NCBI GenBank assembly: GCA_009823395.1
Contig: CM020511.1
Span: 21,175,001 to 21,239,000, forward strand
Direction: 5' to 3'
DNA length: 64,000 bases
Origin: Thamnaconus septentrionalis
Lineage: Eukaryota > Chordata > Actinopteri > Tetraodontiformes > Monacanthidae
Shown: positions 53,517 to 64,000 of the stretch, piece after piece
How positions within the stretch are numbered: position 1 is the stretch's first letter
Layout of the letters: each line of letters starts with the position of its first letter
Position numbers and translations under genes: made by a program
The notes under the pieces: generated by a model
The model's database searches: none
What the model was told of the DNA's origin: nothing
What the model saw: only the letters and a program-made list of their open reading frames with translations

Positions 53517-54620
53517 ATGGAGCAGCTGGAGAGAGACCCCCGCTCGGAGGACGAGGAGGCCGAGTACGAGGAGGAGGAGGTGGACCCCCGGATCCAGGTG
53601 GGCTGCTCGGTGATGCGGCTAACTGGGCTAACTGTGCTAGCTGGGCTAGCTGGCTAGCGGCGGAGCTCCGAGCATCATGCTGCTGCCATTGTTTCCTCCC
53701 GGAGGGTCGTTGCGTTTCTGCTGAAGACGGTGAAGCAGAATCAGCTTCAGCCCCGTTTTATCGGTTTACACATGCCTGTTGGTCCCTGTCTGAACGATTT
53801 AAACAGAGGAAACAACATCACAGAGCTTCAGTTTAGCTTGTGAAAGAATGGAAAGTCCATCTTTCCTTCTTTTTTTCTTCTTATTTACATTTAAATTATC
53901 GCACAGTAATCACACATCACTATTTGGAATTTTGTTTCTTATAAGGATGAAATCGTCAGGTCTCCACTTTATTTTATTTTATTGAATTTTATTTATTCAT
54001 TTTAAATAATTCTGTAACAAAAAAAAACCCCAATAGATTTATTTTTCTGCACTGAGGGAAGTTGTCCGTGAATTGTCACAGCAGGCTGTGTGTGATGCTG
54101 ATTCTCAGAAACCGTGTTCCTCATTCTCTCTCACATGCACACACACCACCTGCTCCAGTTTCTATATTTGCGGCTACTTGTTCTGCGTCGACACAGGTGA
54201 AGTGCAGCTGCTGGTCAGGTGTTGGGACAGTTTCACTTCCAGTTGTCGCTCTTCTCTCTTGGTCCATCCTCTCCAACACGGCCTCCCACTCTGCTGCTGT
54301 CTGCAAACACTCGCTTTCAAGTGATTGTTCACTTCTACGGCTGAGCCGTGTGACACTCTCTAATCCAGCGGTGTTTCTGTGCTTTATTTTTTTTATGGTT
54401 GTGGGGGTAACATTTGGAACATCTACTGGGGGAAGTTGCAAAGGCGATAATTCAAATGAACTTCCGCACGTTTATTTGAAAACGAGGCTTCGTGTTTTGC
54501 ATGACGTTTCTATCATCACTCATCACTTCCCTGTTTCCTCCTGCAGGGCGAGTTGGAGAAACTCAACCAGTCCACCGACGACATCAACAGATGTGAGACC
54601 AAGTTGGAGGTCAGTCACTC

Positions 54621-54652
<32 letters not shown>

Positions 54653-54757
54653 GCAGTTGTGTTTGCAGATGCTGAAGAGAGACTCTGGAAACACTTTAGA
54701 TCAGATTGGCTCTGTTATGTTACATCAAGTATTTGAGAAGATGTTGTCGCACGACTC

Positions 54758-54804
<47 letters not shown>

Positions 54805-57800
54805 ACCAGGTCAAGACAGTTTTTCAGGCCGCAAATAATTAAAACTGGAACTTGCGTAACGGCCCCTCTTGAGTGTCCTCAGGCCCAGTAAAGTGTTATG
54901 ACCCACATTTTTGTCGGTCAGCAGTATGAGAGTGTGTGCGTTTTATGGAGGTAAAAGTCCACACTGACAATGACAATTTCAAGTCACGTCAAAAAAATGT
55001 GCTGTCATGGCTCTCAGCGAGGCGTCTTCTGTCCCTCTGCTGTGAGTTCAGTAGCTGGTGAAGATTGAGGATGGAGGCAGCGTGAGAGGACTGATGTTGT
55101 CCAGTTGTTGTCATGTTGAGGGTGTGAGGCGCTGGAGGTGACAGGCAGCAGCCACAGCAGGAGGACGGAGATGCTGCACTGCACTCAGAATCCTCAGAAA
55201 CACCGAGGGAGGTGAGGAGGAGGAGGAGGAGGAGGAGGAGGAGGAGGAGGAGGAGGGCAGCAGGGGGAGCAGGAGGAAGACGAGGAGGAGGAGGAGGGAC
55301 GTGGTTCTGTCTTCATGACCCACTTTACCTGCACTGTCGAGCCTTGTTTCCACACAGATGATGTTTCTGCTGTAACAGAATCAAAACCATTTGTGCGTCT
55401 TTACACACTGATGTTATTTTGAGTGCAGATGTGGACCTGAAGGCATCACCAGCGTAAGCCTGCTGATTTACAGCCTATGAAAGAATTATCACCCGGCCTC
55501 CTACCAAAGATCTGCTGCACTTTAACTGAGAGGTTTGGTTTCCCTGATAGCAGCGCTCCTTCTAAAGGGTTAATACATCTAACTTTGTCAAGTTTGGACC
55601 AAAGGTGAAGATGTAATCAGCAGGCAGGAACGTCGACCTCCTGCTCACACTCGTCGTCGCCTTATCTTCTGCAGCTGAACACTGGAGAGATTAGGCCTTG
55701 TGGAATTCAGAGGCTCCTGGGAGGAGAAGCAGCAGAGCTGCAGAGAGCTCAGTGTCCCTCAGGTTCCCCTCTGATGATTGGCCACCTCACCATGTGTCCC
55801 CTCCCTCCGCACTTCCTCTACTGCTGTCGTGTTTGTAGCTGCAGTAGGTGGTCCAACACTGTGACTACCCAGTACAGAGAACATAGACTAGACAGCTTCA
55901 GCCTGCAGCAACGCCCCGGGTCGCGCCCTTGGTGTGACCTTCAGTCAGGAGCATCAGTCATTTCCACTGATGGTTCGGTCGTGCTTCGTGACTCGGCAGA
56001 GAAGAAGGAGGAGAAGGAAGTTGCATTTTCTTGCCTGGAAAATATTCACTTGAGCAGCGTTGCATCAGAGAAGGCAACGTGTTTCCTGTGAGCCAGGGAG
56101 CCAATGAGCATCAAGCATTTTTATTTTTTCGACGCTGATAAGATCAAAGGAAATGGCAGCTGATTTAGATGATGTGGTTCAATCTTCTGGCAGCAAGAGG
56201 TGAAGTGCAGTGTTGTTTACTCATGTTGCTGACTGACAGATCTGGCTTCAGATCAGTCAGTCAGCAGAACATCTCCTGGCAGAGGGTCAAACATCAATCA
56301 GACCTCAGTTGACTTCTGGAAGAGGTTGACTGGGTTCTCTCTTCTTCTCCTCCACCTGCAGGACGCCAGGCAGAAGTTCCGCTCCGTCCTGGTGGAGGCC
56401 ACCGTCAAGCTGGACGAGCTGCTCAAGAAGATCGCAAAGGCTGTGGACGAGTCCAAACCCTACTGGGAGGCCCGGCGGCTGGCCAGACAGGTCAGTCAAC
56501 CAGTCAGTCAACCAGAGAGTCAGACAGATCAGTTAACCAGTCGTTAACAAGTCAGTGAGACAGTCAGTCAGTCAACCAGTCAGTCAGGGCCTGGTCTTTT
56601 CACAGCAGCAGTGTCAACTCATCAACTTGTTTGCTGCTGAAAATAGAAGTCATGTCAGAGGTCACCTCTGACGGTCTGATGATGAACGAGCTGCTTTCAT
56701 CCAGTCAGTAAGTGGCTGTTCATTAACTGTTGGTTGTTGTTGATGCGGCTGTTTCTCTGAAAAACCAAATCATGAGACGTAAACAGTGAAGACGGCCAGA
56801 GAGGAGAGTGGAGTCATCACCTCCATTCAGCTCATAATAATATTAAAATAAACTAATAGTGCTGGCAGCCAGTGGAGCCTTCACTCTGTCACAGTGCTGA
56901 TGAGGAACTTCACACTTCACTCTCAAATCTCACTTCCCTCGTCTGCTGAAGCTGCTGTTGCATTGACAGGATGATCGGTGGTTTCATCTCCAGCTGACGT
57001 CACAGCTGGAACCTTCAGCACTCTGTCCTCCAGCCTGGACCTCAGTGAGCATCAGTGTTGGTCACTGCACTCTGGATGGTTGATGGTAAAAGTAACGCGT
57101 CATCACTCTCCATGCATACGTGCCTGCAGTCCATGTTTGGAGAGCTGAGGAAGCAGCAGTGGCTCAGTTCCAGAGATGTGGTCAGCAGGCTTGGCTTCAG
57201 GTGATTGAAGATCAGTATGTGAAGGTTTCACTTCCTCAGGATCACTTCCCAGGGCCGCTTCTCAGCAGCTGCTCTGGTCTTTCGGGTCGCTGGTTCTCCC
57301 CCCACAGCAGGTCTTCTCTCCTGGCTGGAGGAGGAGCACTGAAGAGTCGCAAACCTTCTCCTGACTCTCTGAACCTGTGAAACAACCAGGCCCAGGTTCT
57401 GGATGAGATGAGACTAGTCAGCTGACTCAGAAACCACCTGGTCCATTGAATCATCTTCAGGCAGCTCCCCGACTGGCCACAAACTCCTCTCCACCCGCCC
57501 TGCCGCTACAGCAGCAGCAGCAGAAGAAGAGAGAGAGCGGAAAGTCCAGAGGTCAAGTCTCGACCTTCAGAGACGTCGGTGCCACAGTGGCTTCTGCTGG
57601 TTTCACTGGAGCTTCTACTGCTCACTGCAACACCACCTGCACCTCCGTCTCCCACTCCAGGTCCAGTCAGAGTCCAGCACCTCCTCCTTCTGCTGCTGGA
57701 GGCCAGGCTGGTGGTTGTCGTCATCGTCAGTGAGCGTGTTTGTCTTTGTGCTGCTGCTAAATTGGTCTCGGATGAAAGACACGCTGGGTGTTTTTCTTCC

Positions 57801-60800
57801 CGCTGGCTGACTGTTGTGTAATTGGGTCTTTGATTAGATTTTCTTCTTCCACTGTGAGTTGGAACTGTGGTTTCTTCTCAGTGTTCAGCCTGTTTGGAGG
57901 CTGATTCCCTCTGAAGGCCTCCCTCCGACTGACTGCGTTTGGTGATTCACTTCTCACTGTCCAAAGATCAAAGATGAAGGAACTGTCATCCTCAGGAGGC
58001 CAAGCTGAACCGGGTCAGCTGCCAGAACCTCTGAACTAGCAGCAGTAAGCTTTAGTATGCAGGTTCTGCTGGTTCTGTAGTTTCTGTAGGTGAGGAGCTG
58101 AGTGCAGGAAGTGGGTCGCTGCTGCTGCTGCTGCAGTGTTGTGCTGGATGTTGTGTTGCTGTATGTGAACTCAGAGCTCCTGGTGAAGTTGTTGTTGTGT
58201 GATTTTTGTGTGTGTGTGACTCTGGCTTCACATCCACTGACCCACTTCATTGTTGTTGTTGTTGGATCAAAGTTTCCAGGATGACAAAAAACAAGCAGTG
58301 ATGTTGTTCTGTCAGGCAGAGGGAGGGAGAGAGGGGGGGCGGAGTCTCTGATTGGTGGAAAGTGGCAGAAGGAAGCACGATGTTTCTTGGTCACAGCTTC
58401 TTCTGGATCTCAGGCTGTGAACATGGTTTCATCTCAGAAATGTGTCTCTGCTGCTGCTGCTGCTGCTGCTCCTCCTCCTCCCGCCGTCTCAGTTCTTCAC
58501 ACATCAGCCTCCCTCCTCTGAGGAGCCCAGCAGCTCTGAAAGTGTGATGGGCTGCGAGCAGAGTGATTAAAAAAGAAATAAGGAGAGTGGAGCAAGAAGA
58601 AGATGGAGGAGGAGGAAGAGGAGGAGGCAGGGAGGTGGTGGTGAGCAGGAGAGACTAGCTGGGATGATGATGATGATGATGAGAAACTAGTTGCATGAAT
58701 CCGGTCAGCATCTTCTGGTGCAGCTCTAGTGGTTGGACAGTTATTACTCCTCCTCCTCCTCCTCCTCCTCCTCCTATTCTGTCTCTTCATCTCCTCCCCC
58801 TGAGAATCATGTGACCCTGTGTGTGTGCATACATGTGTACATGTGATGCACGCTGGTTCTTCTCCTGGCCAACGTGACAGGATGAGGAAGTGGGAGACCT
58901 TGCAAGTTGTATTGTGTGCAGGACAACAAACACAGGGTTAACCTCGGGCTTCTTCAGCAGTAGAATTAAAGATCCAGAGAGAAGAAGCAGAGCTGCTGCT
59001 GCTCCTGCTGCTGCTGTTAGAGAGGAGGTGATTCTTTCTTCTCATCAGGTTGGGGGTAATTAGAGCTTTTCCTCTTTGCCGCCACCTAGAGGACACTCTG
59101 TAAACCTGCCCCTGGAGCCCCGGTGGCTCATGCATGACAGGGACACGTTGTCGTCATGGCTAACTGTCCGTCAACTGTAACTCCGCCCCTCCCCCCCCAG
59201 TCTCAACAAAGCCGGGGTTGTTCCTGCGGCGCCATCATGTGGCCCAGCGTGGAGAACAACATTACTGCAGGCACGACGCCACATGTGACCTCGGCCTCGG
59301 CAGAGAAACACACTGTTTTCACATGTTCAGCACTGAAGACCTGGATGCCTCTGATTCTAGTTAGAATTCTACAATAACATTTATGTATGTATGCATGTCT
59401 GTATACCTGAAAATAAGAGTGTGTACACTGTATGTGTGTGCGTGCGTGTGTGTGTGTGTGTGTATATCTTTGCATATATGCTCATATATGTGTATATATG
59501 CTTAAATATTTATACACACACACATACGTACATGCATACGTACATATATATTTGCAAAAAGCAGTGAATGGATTGATCAAGTGTCCACAGTGAAGTCTGA
59601 GATGTTGGTTTGATCCTCATAGAGAAGCTTTAGGTGGTTAAAAACAACAGCAACACCAGTGACTGACTGTGTGTGTTGTGTTGTGTTCAGGCCCAGCTGG
59701 AGGCCCAGGCGGCCACCCAGGACTTCCAGAGGGCCACGGAGGTCCTGAGGGCGGCCAAGGAGACCATCTCCCTGGCTGAGCAGAGGCTCCTGGAGGAGGA
59801 CCACAACCACTTCGACTCAGCCTGGCAGGAGATGCTCAACCATGCCACGCAGCGGGTCAGCATGCACGCACGCACGCACACACACACAGGGAGCTGACCC
59901 AGCTGAGCCCACTGCTGACCTCACTGCTGACCCCTGCAGGTGATGGAGGCCGAGCACGCCAAGACCAGGAGCGAGCTGGTGCACAAGGAGACGGCGGCCA
60001 AGTACACGGCCGCCATGGAGCGCATGAAGCAGCTGGAGAAGAAACACAAACGCACCATCAAAAAGTCCAAGTAAGAACATCACCACTTCCTGTCCAGACC
60101 CTGCACAGTCCAGGAGACCAGGCCTGAAGGTCCCTGCGTCCTCAGCACAAAGATCAACTCAATCAGAACAGTTCAAGGTTAAAGTTTAATGTATAGATAT
60201 TTAGTTAAATATTACATTTTGAATTTCCTCCTGGCTGGTCACAGCACGACTGGACCAATCGGAACCCTTCTATACGGTACTTCAGCCAGGGTTTAGCTGG
60301 AGGCTAGCTGCTAGCTGCTAGCTGGTGAAGTGCAGCTTCACATCCAGGAGTGAAACACTGTCACACTGTCACTCCTCACTCCTCAGCAGGAGATGCAGCT
60401 CTGCTGTGGGGCTGGGTTCCATTCAGAAGGTTTTGACCATCAGCTCCACTGCGATGCTTCTTTTTTTGATGCTGGAGGTTTTAAACGCCAATTTGAACAA
60501 CAACAAAACATTGTTGCCATGACAGCACGCTACTTTTATTTTTTTTCCATTTTACTGCCGATTGAATTCAGTTGTTTTCTCGTCTTCTGCTCTGCTACAA
60601 ATGTTCCACCTGCATGAAATGGAGCCGCTGTAGAATCCTTCAGCACCAGGCTGATTGCCACTACAATGTCAAATTGAAAAATGTTTTTGCCAATTGTCTT
60701 TTGTTCCCACTCCTGTGGTGTGACAACCAATCAGCAGTTGAATCAGCGATACCAGGTGATTTTTGATTGGCTGGCAGACACTGACATTGACTCTCTGGGA

Positions 60801-62735
60801 CGAGTTGGAATCCAGCAGGAAAACACAATTTCATTTTTTTTGCGGTGTTGGCTCGGAGCGTTTTCACTCGGTGCTGCAAGCGCTTTCCTCCAGTTTCTGT
60901 CGGCTGCTGCTTCTGCTGCTGCTCCTCAGCAGGATGTTCATCCTTTCTTCTGCCCCTCCATCTCTACCCCCACTGCGTTGCCATGGTGATGTGGCTGCTG
61001 CTGCTGCTGCTGCTGTTGTTCTGGGTCACTCTGACTCTTCCTCCTCCTCCTCCTCTGCAGGCCCTACTTCGAGATGAAGGCCAAGTTCTACCTGCAGCTG
61101 GAGGTACGTGGTCACCTCACGTCTTCCTTCCTGTCAGTCACTGCATGTTACACACACACACACACACAATAAAGTGATGTTTGACGGTTTCCTGTGAATC
61201 TCCAGAACCTGAAGAAGACGGTGGACGAGCGGCAGGTCCTGTTGACCCAGGCCAAGGTCCAGTACAAGACGGCCCTCAGGAACCTGGAGAAGATCTCTGA
61301 TGAGATCCACCAGCGCCGCCGCAGCTCGGTCTTTGGGCCGCGGGGCCGCGGAGTGGGCTCCGAGGCCGACGGCGTGTCGGAGGCCGACCACGACTCCAGC
61401 GCCAAGCTGGAGGAGGACGGCATCTCCAGTAAGACCAGACCTCCTCCTCCTCCTCCTCCTCCTCTGCCTCCACCCCCTTCTCCTTCATCTCTTCCTCCTT
61501 CACCTTCTCCACCTCCTCCATCTTTACCTCCTCCACCTTCACCTCCACCTTCATCTCCTCCTCCTCCACCTCCTCTTTACTCTCTTCCTTCACCTCCTAC
61601 TCTTCTTCTACTCTTCTTCTTATTCTGCTGCTGTCCTGATTGAAGTAGTTTTATCACACACACACACACACACACCCACACACACACACACTGAGAAAAA
61701 CGCGTGTCATTCAGGTTTTGCAAGTGTGTTCAAGTGCTGTGGTTTTAGTCTGGAAAAAGGAGTGATGTGACAGTTCACTCTCTTCCCTCTCTCTCTCCCT
61801 CCCTGTCCTCCTCTTCTTCCTCCTCCTCCTCCACCTACTCCACTTCCTCTTGCTCCTCACAGTGGCGTCGGATTGTTTCGAGGACGATGCCCCCGGTGGT
61901 GGTGGTGGGAACCTCCTGATGTCTGAGGAGGACTCGGAGTGTCACTCCCCCTGCAGCCGAGGTTCTTCTCCCAGCAGCCCCCAGGGGGAGCTGCTGTCAC
62001 CCTGCCCCTTCTCCAGCTCCTCAGCCTTCTCCTCCTCCGGCTCCTCCTCCTGCTCCTCCTGCTCCTCCTCCTCGCCACCTCCTCCATGTCGACCCCGCAG
62101 CCTGGACCTCCCCTCGACCGTCTCCCTCTCGGACCTGGGCCTCCTGTCGCCGGTGCTCGGCCCTCGCAGCGAGTGCAGCGGAGCGTCGTCGCCCGACTCT
62201 GACCTGGAGAGAGGTGAGAGGTCACGGGGTCACACCAGCCATCAGAATCTATGGATTTTTATATGTATGTATGTATGTATTTTTCAGTTCTTCCTCTGTT
62301 ATCTTGAGTTAGTTCTTCTCTGTGGTTCCTCTCAGAAGGAGGAACCACAGATCGATCCAAAGGACATGTCAAACACTTGCATGTCGTTGGTCACGTGACA
62401 GTTTTCATGGCTGTTCTTATTGTCATGTGTTGACTTGATGTTTGCTCGTCACTGATTGGCTGCTTTGGTTCAGTCTCACTAACCAATCACTGGCCTCCTC
62501 TATCTGTGCTGCAGGTGAGCGGGCAGAAGGCGCTGAAGGTCTAGACACCTCCTCCTCCACTAGCTCCTCCACCTCCTCCTCCTCCTCCTCCTCCTCCTCC
62601 AGTGCGAAGCAGAGCTTCAGTCTGGAAGCTCCGCTCAGCTTCCTCAACCTGCGGCGCCCGCGGCCCAACGCCAGGAGCTCGGCCGCCGTCTCCCAGCCGG
62701 CGGAGGCAGGCCAGGCGGTGGTCCTGGTGCAGTGA
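53517..62735 (+). CDS. sh3bp5: SH3 domain-binding protein 5 (Sab), complete, 9 coding exons
   Basis: Outer-mitochondrial-membrane docking protein for JNK, also a Rab11 guanine-nucleotide exchange factor; binds BTK's SH3 domain. Exons: 53517-53597, 54547-54609, 56362-56490, 59691-59855, 59940-60070, 61061-61103, 61206-61428, 61863-62213, 62515-62735. All GT-AG, phases agree, 468 residues (human 455). The acidic N terminus ends EEEVDPRIQ. A long coiled coil (about 28-245) includes GELEKLNQSTDDINR, ARQKFRSVLVEATVKLDELL and DSAWQEMLNHATQRVMEAE, nearly identical to human. RSLDLPSTVSLSDLG matches the JNK-docking motif region, followed by VLGPRSECSGASSP. The last exon adds a Ser/Thr-only tract of about 20 residues, and the extreme C terminus is diverged from human. 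Strong agreement across the coiled coil points to SH3BP5; SH3BP5L is the less likely alternative. Confidence 0.94.
53598..54546 (+). other. SH3BP5 intron 1
   Basis: About 0.95 kb, AT-rich in its first half. An antisense ORF of 106 codons (54441-54121) without low complexity lies in the second half. Confidence 0.5.
54610..56361 (+). other. SH3BP5 intron 2
   Basis: About 1.75 kb with CA tracts at about 54629-54651 and 54761-54795 and a (GGA)n tract at 55215-55256. No exon is seen. Confidence 0.6.
55215..55256. repeat. (GGA)n purine tract
   Basis: About 14 GGA units in SH3BP5 intron 2, with further GGA-rich sequence to 55300. Confidence 0.9.
56491..59690 (+). other. SH3BP5 intron 3
   Basis: About 3.2 kb, the largest intron of the gene. 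It starts with a CAGTCAGTCAAC-type tandem run (56489-56590) and holds CTG runs at about 58119-58134 and 58447-58470, a (CCT)n run at about 58748-58776 and TATATG-rich sequence at about 59380-59560. No exon is supported. Confidence 0.6.
60071..61060 (+). other. SH3BP5 intron 5
   Basis: About 1.0 kb containing a (GCTAGCT)n run at about 60300-60323 and WLAD-family repeat copy 2 at 60757-60825. Confidence 0.6.
60757..60825 (+). repeat. Dispersed repeat (WLAD family), copy 2
   Basis: Related to the reverse complement of 14111-14172. A continuous frame around it reads VIFDWLADTDIDSLG. Confidence 0.55.
61440..61625 (+). repeat. (CTC/CCT)n polypyrimidine tract in SH3BP5 intron 7
   Basis: About 185 bases almost purely pyrimidine on plus, starting only 11 bases after the exon 7 donor. 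The Pro/Ser- or Leu-rich ORFs here are products of the repeat. Confidence 0.9.
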
Positions 62736-63230
62736 GTCCACCAGGGGGCGCACTCTTGATCTTCTTGGTTTGCACCAACCACACACACATACACACAGGG
62801 TTTGGGTGGAGGTGGGTGGAGGTGGAGCCTCGGCACTCTGGTGTGGCTGGAAGATGGAGAAGCAGTTTGTTTCTTCTGTAGCAAGCAGTGACTTCCTCAC
62901 TGGAGAAGAAACAGAACTAGTGCTCCAGGAGGATGATGAGATGGTTCTGAGGAGAAGCAGCAGGAGTGTCTGTCATGAGATGTTCAGTAAAACTCCTCCC
63001 AGAGTTCTACTGCACACCTGCCAATCACTGACCGAGGAGCAGCAGGGCTCCGCCCACCAGGCACCCCGCAGCCAACCAGAATCCTGCACTTTGAACCACC
63101 AAACCACTGAGTGAAGTGAGCACCAGGAGGCGGCGTGGTGGAGACTCTGTGAATGTTTGAGAGATCAAAAGCGAAGGCGACGAACGGAACCAGAGTTTGG
63201 GCCCAATGTTTGTTTGAAGGCCCGTCAGTG

Positions 63231-63287
63231 CAGTTAATTGCAGTTAATTACAGTTAATTACAGTTAATTACAGTTAATGACAGTCTA
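63231..63287 (+). repeat. 10-bp tandem repeat (CAGTTAATTA)n
   Basis: Five to six units of CAGTTAATTA with minor changes in the SH3BP5 3' UTR. Confidence 0.9.
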
Positions 63288-63720
63288 ACTCGACACTTCC
63301 GAGTGAACGATCCCTTCAATTGAACGCACTTTATAAAACCGTCCTGGTTACCAGCTAGTCAGCTTCATAAAAGAAGAAGAAGAAGCTTCTAGCTCCTTTT
63401 AAAGCTTCAAGTTAAAAGTCAAAAGAAAGAAAAGCTCCATTAAAAATGACTTTGACGTGAGCTCTGAGTCAGTGAGCCGCTTTGCACTTGACTGAATGAA
63501 ATTCCACTCAAGTTGTTATTTCTGCCACTGTTTTTTTTTTTGGCTTGTTTATCTGGAGAGCCACTTTGTCCTGATGTCACTGGAAAGAAACGTATACATA
63601 CATATATATTTAAAAATGATGGAGGTTGTCAGCAGCCTGGTTTAAAGATTCACCCACAGTAGTTTTTTTTACTGTTTATGATATAGTGAAAAAGTGATGT
63701 ATTTGTATTTGCAAATTGAA

Positions 63721-63838
<118 letters not shown>

Positions 63839-63909
63839 CTCTGCACTGTGTCTCAATGTGCCTGTAATTGTGTTTTGTTTTATTTAGTTTGTGTTTTTCA
63901 GATTAAAAA

Positions 63910-63915
63910 AATAAA
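63910..63915 (+). terminator. SH3BP5 poly(A) signal AATAAA
   Basis: Canonical hexamer about 1.2 kb after the stop; a GT-rich stretch follows. Confidence 0.55.
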
Positions 63916-64000
63916 CGAGTGTTCCCATGATCCTCGTTGTTCTCCATCTTTCAAAAGTTGTGGTGAGACTTTAGAATTTTTCTCCTCCACATGATCAAAA

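Noticed and set aside
53177..53836. 219-codon ORF overlapping the SH3BP5 start
   Set aside because: Out of frame with SH3BP5, Arg/Pro/Ala-rich from CpG-rich leader sequence.
61194..61770. Long Pro- and Leu-rich ORFs past SH3BP5 exon 7
   Set aside because: They read through the donor at 61429 into the polypyrimidine tract.
62214..62398. Readthrough of SH3BP5 exon 8 into intron 8
   Set aside because: The donor GAGAG|GTGAGAG and the next acceptor restore the expected ERGERAEGAE match to the human protein, so the extension is intronic.

Overview
The window looks like nuclear DNA of a teleost fish, probably a percomorph. Coding exons are split by GT-AG introns, several introns are only 80-140 bases, and the proteins are clearly orthologous to human ones. 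(CA)n/(TG)n microsatellites are extremely dense, and there are degenerate tRNA-derived SINE and DNA-transposon relics. All family calls below rest on remembered protein families; no search was run.

Layout. Positions 1 to about 18.8 kb hold no gene I can support. They are filled with microsatellites, minisatellites, hairpins and old repeats. At 18826-19106 lies the lysine/glutamate-rich last coding exon of an unidentified plus-strand gene, with a poly(A) signal at 19622. From 24746 to 40079 (+) is a complete 15-coding-exon BMPER (crossveinless-2) gene: signal peptide, five VWC domains, a VWD domain with the GDPH motif, C8 and TIL. Its GC-rich promoter and leader lie just upstream. EAF1 (42255-45084, -) converges on BMPER. 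METTL6 (45696-47636, +) starts head to head with EAF1. Next come two small genes I cannot name, also head to head: a secreted single Ig-domain protein (48474-49311, -) and a short membrane protein with a ten-heptad zipper (50146-51325, +). SH3BP5 (Sab; 53517-62735, +) closes the window, and its 3' UTR reaches a poly(A) signal near 63910.

Context. In human, SH3BP5, METTL6 and EAF1 are neighbours on 3p25 in the same relative order and orientation, whereas BMPER is on 7p14. The window therefore shows a conserved three-gene block joined to BMPER, with two orphan, possibly immune-type genes inserted between METTL6 and SH3BP5. The genes do not form one pathway: BMPER modulates extracellular BMP signalling, EAF1 works with ELL in transcription elongation, METTL6 methylates tRNA, and SH3BP5 is a JNK-docking / Rab11-GEF coiled-coil protein.

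The best candidates for something undescribed are the zipper membrane protein, its Ig-domain partner, and several small repeat families present as diverged pairs. One of these pairs carries a Myb/SANT-like coding relic. I saw no CRISPR array, rRNA or free-standing tRNA gene.
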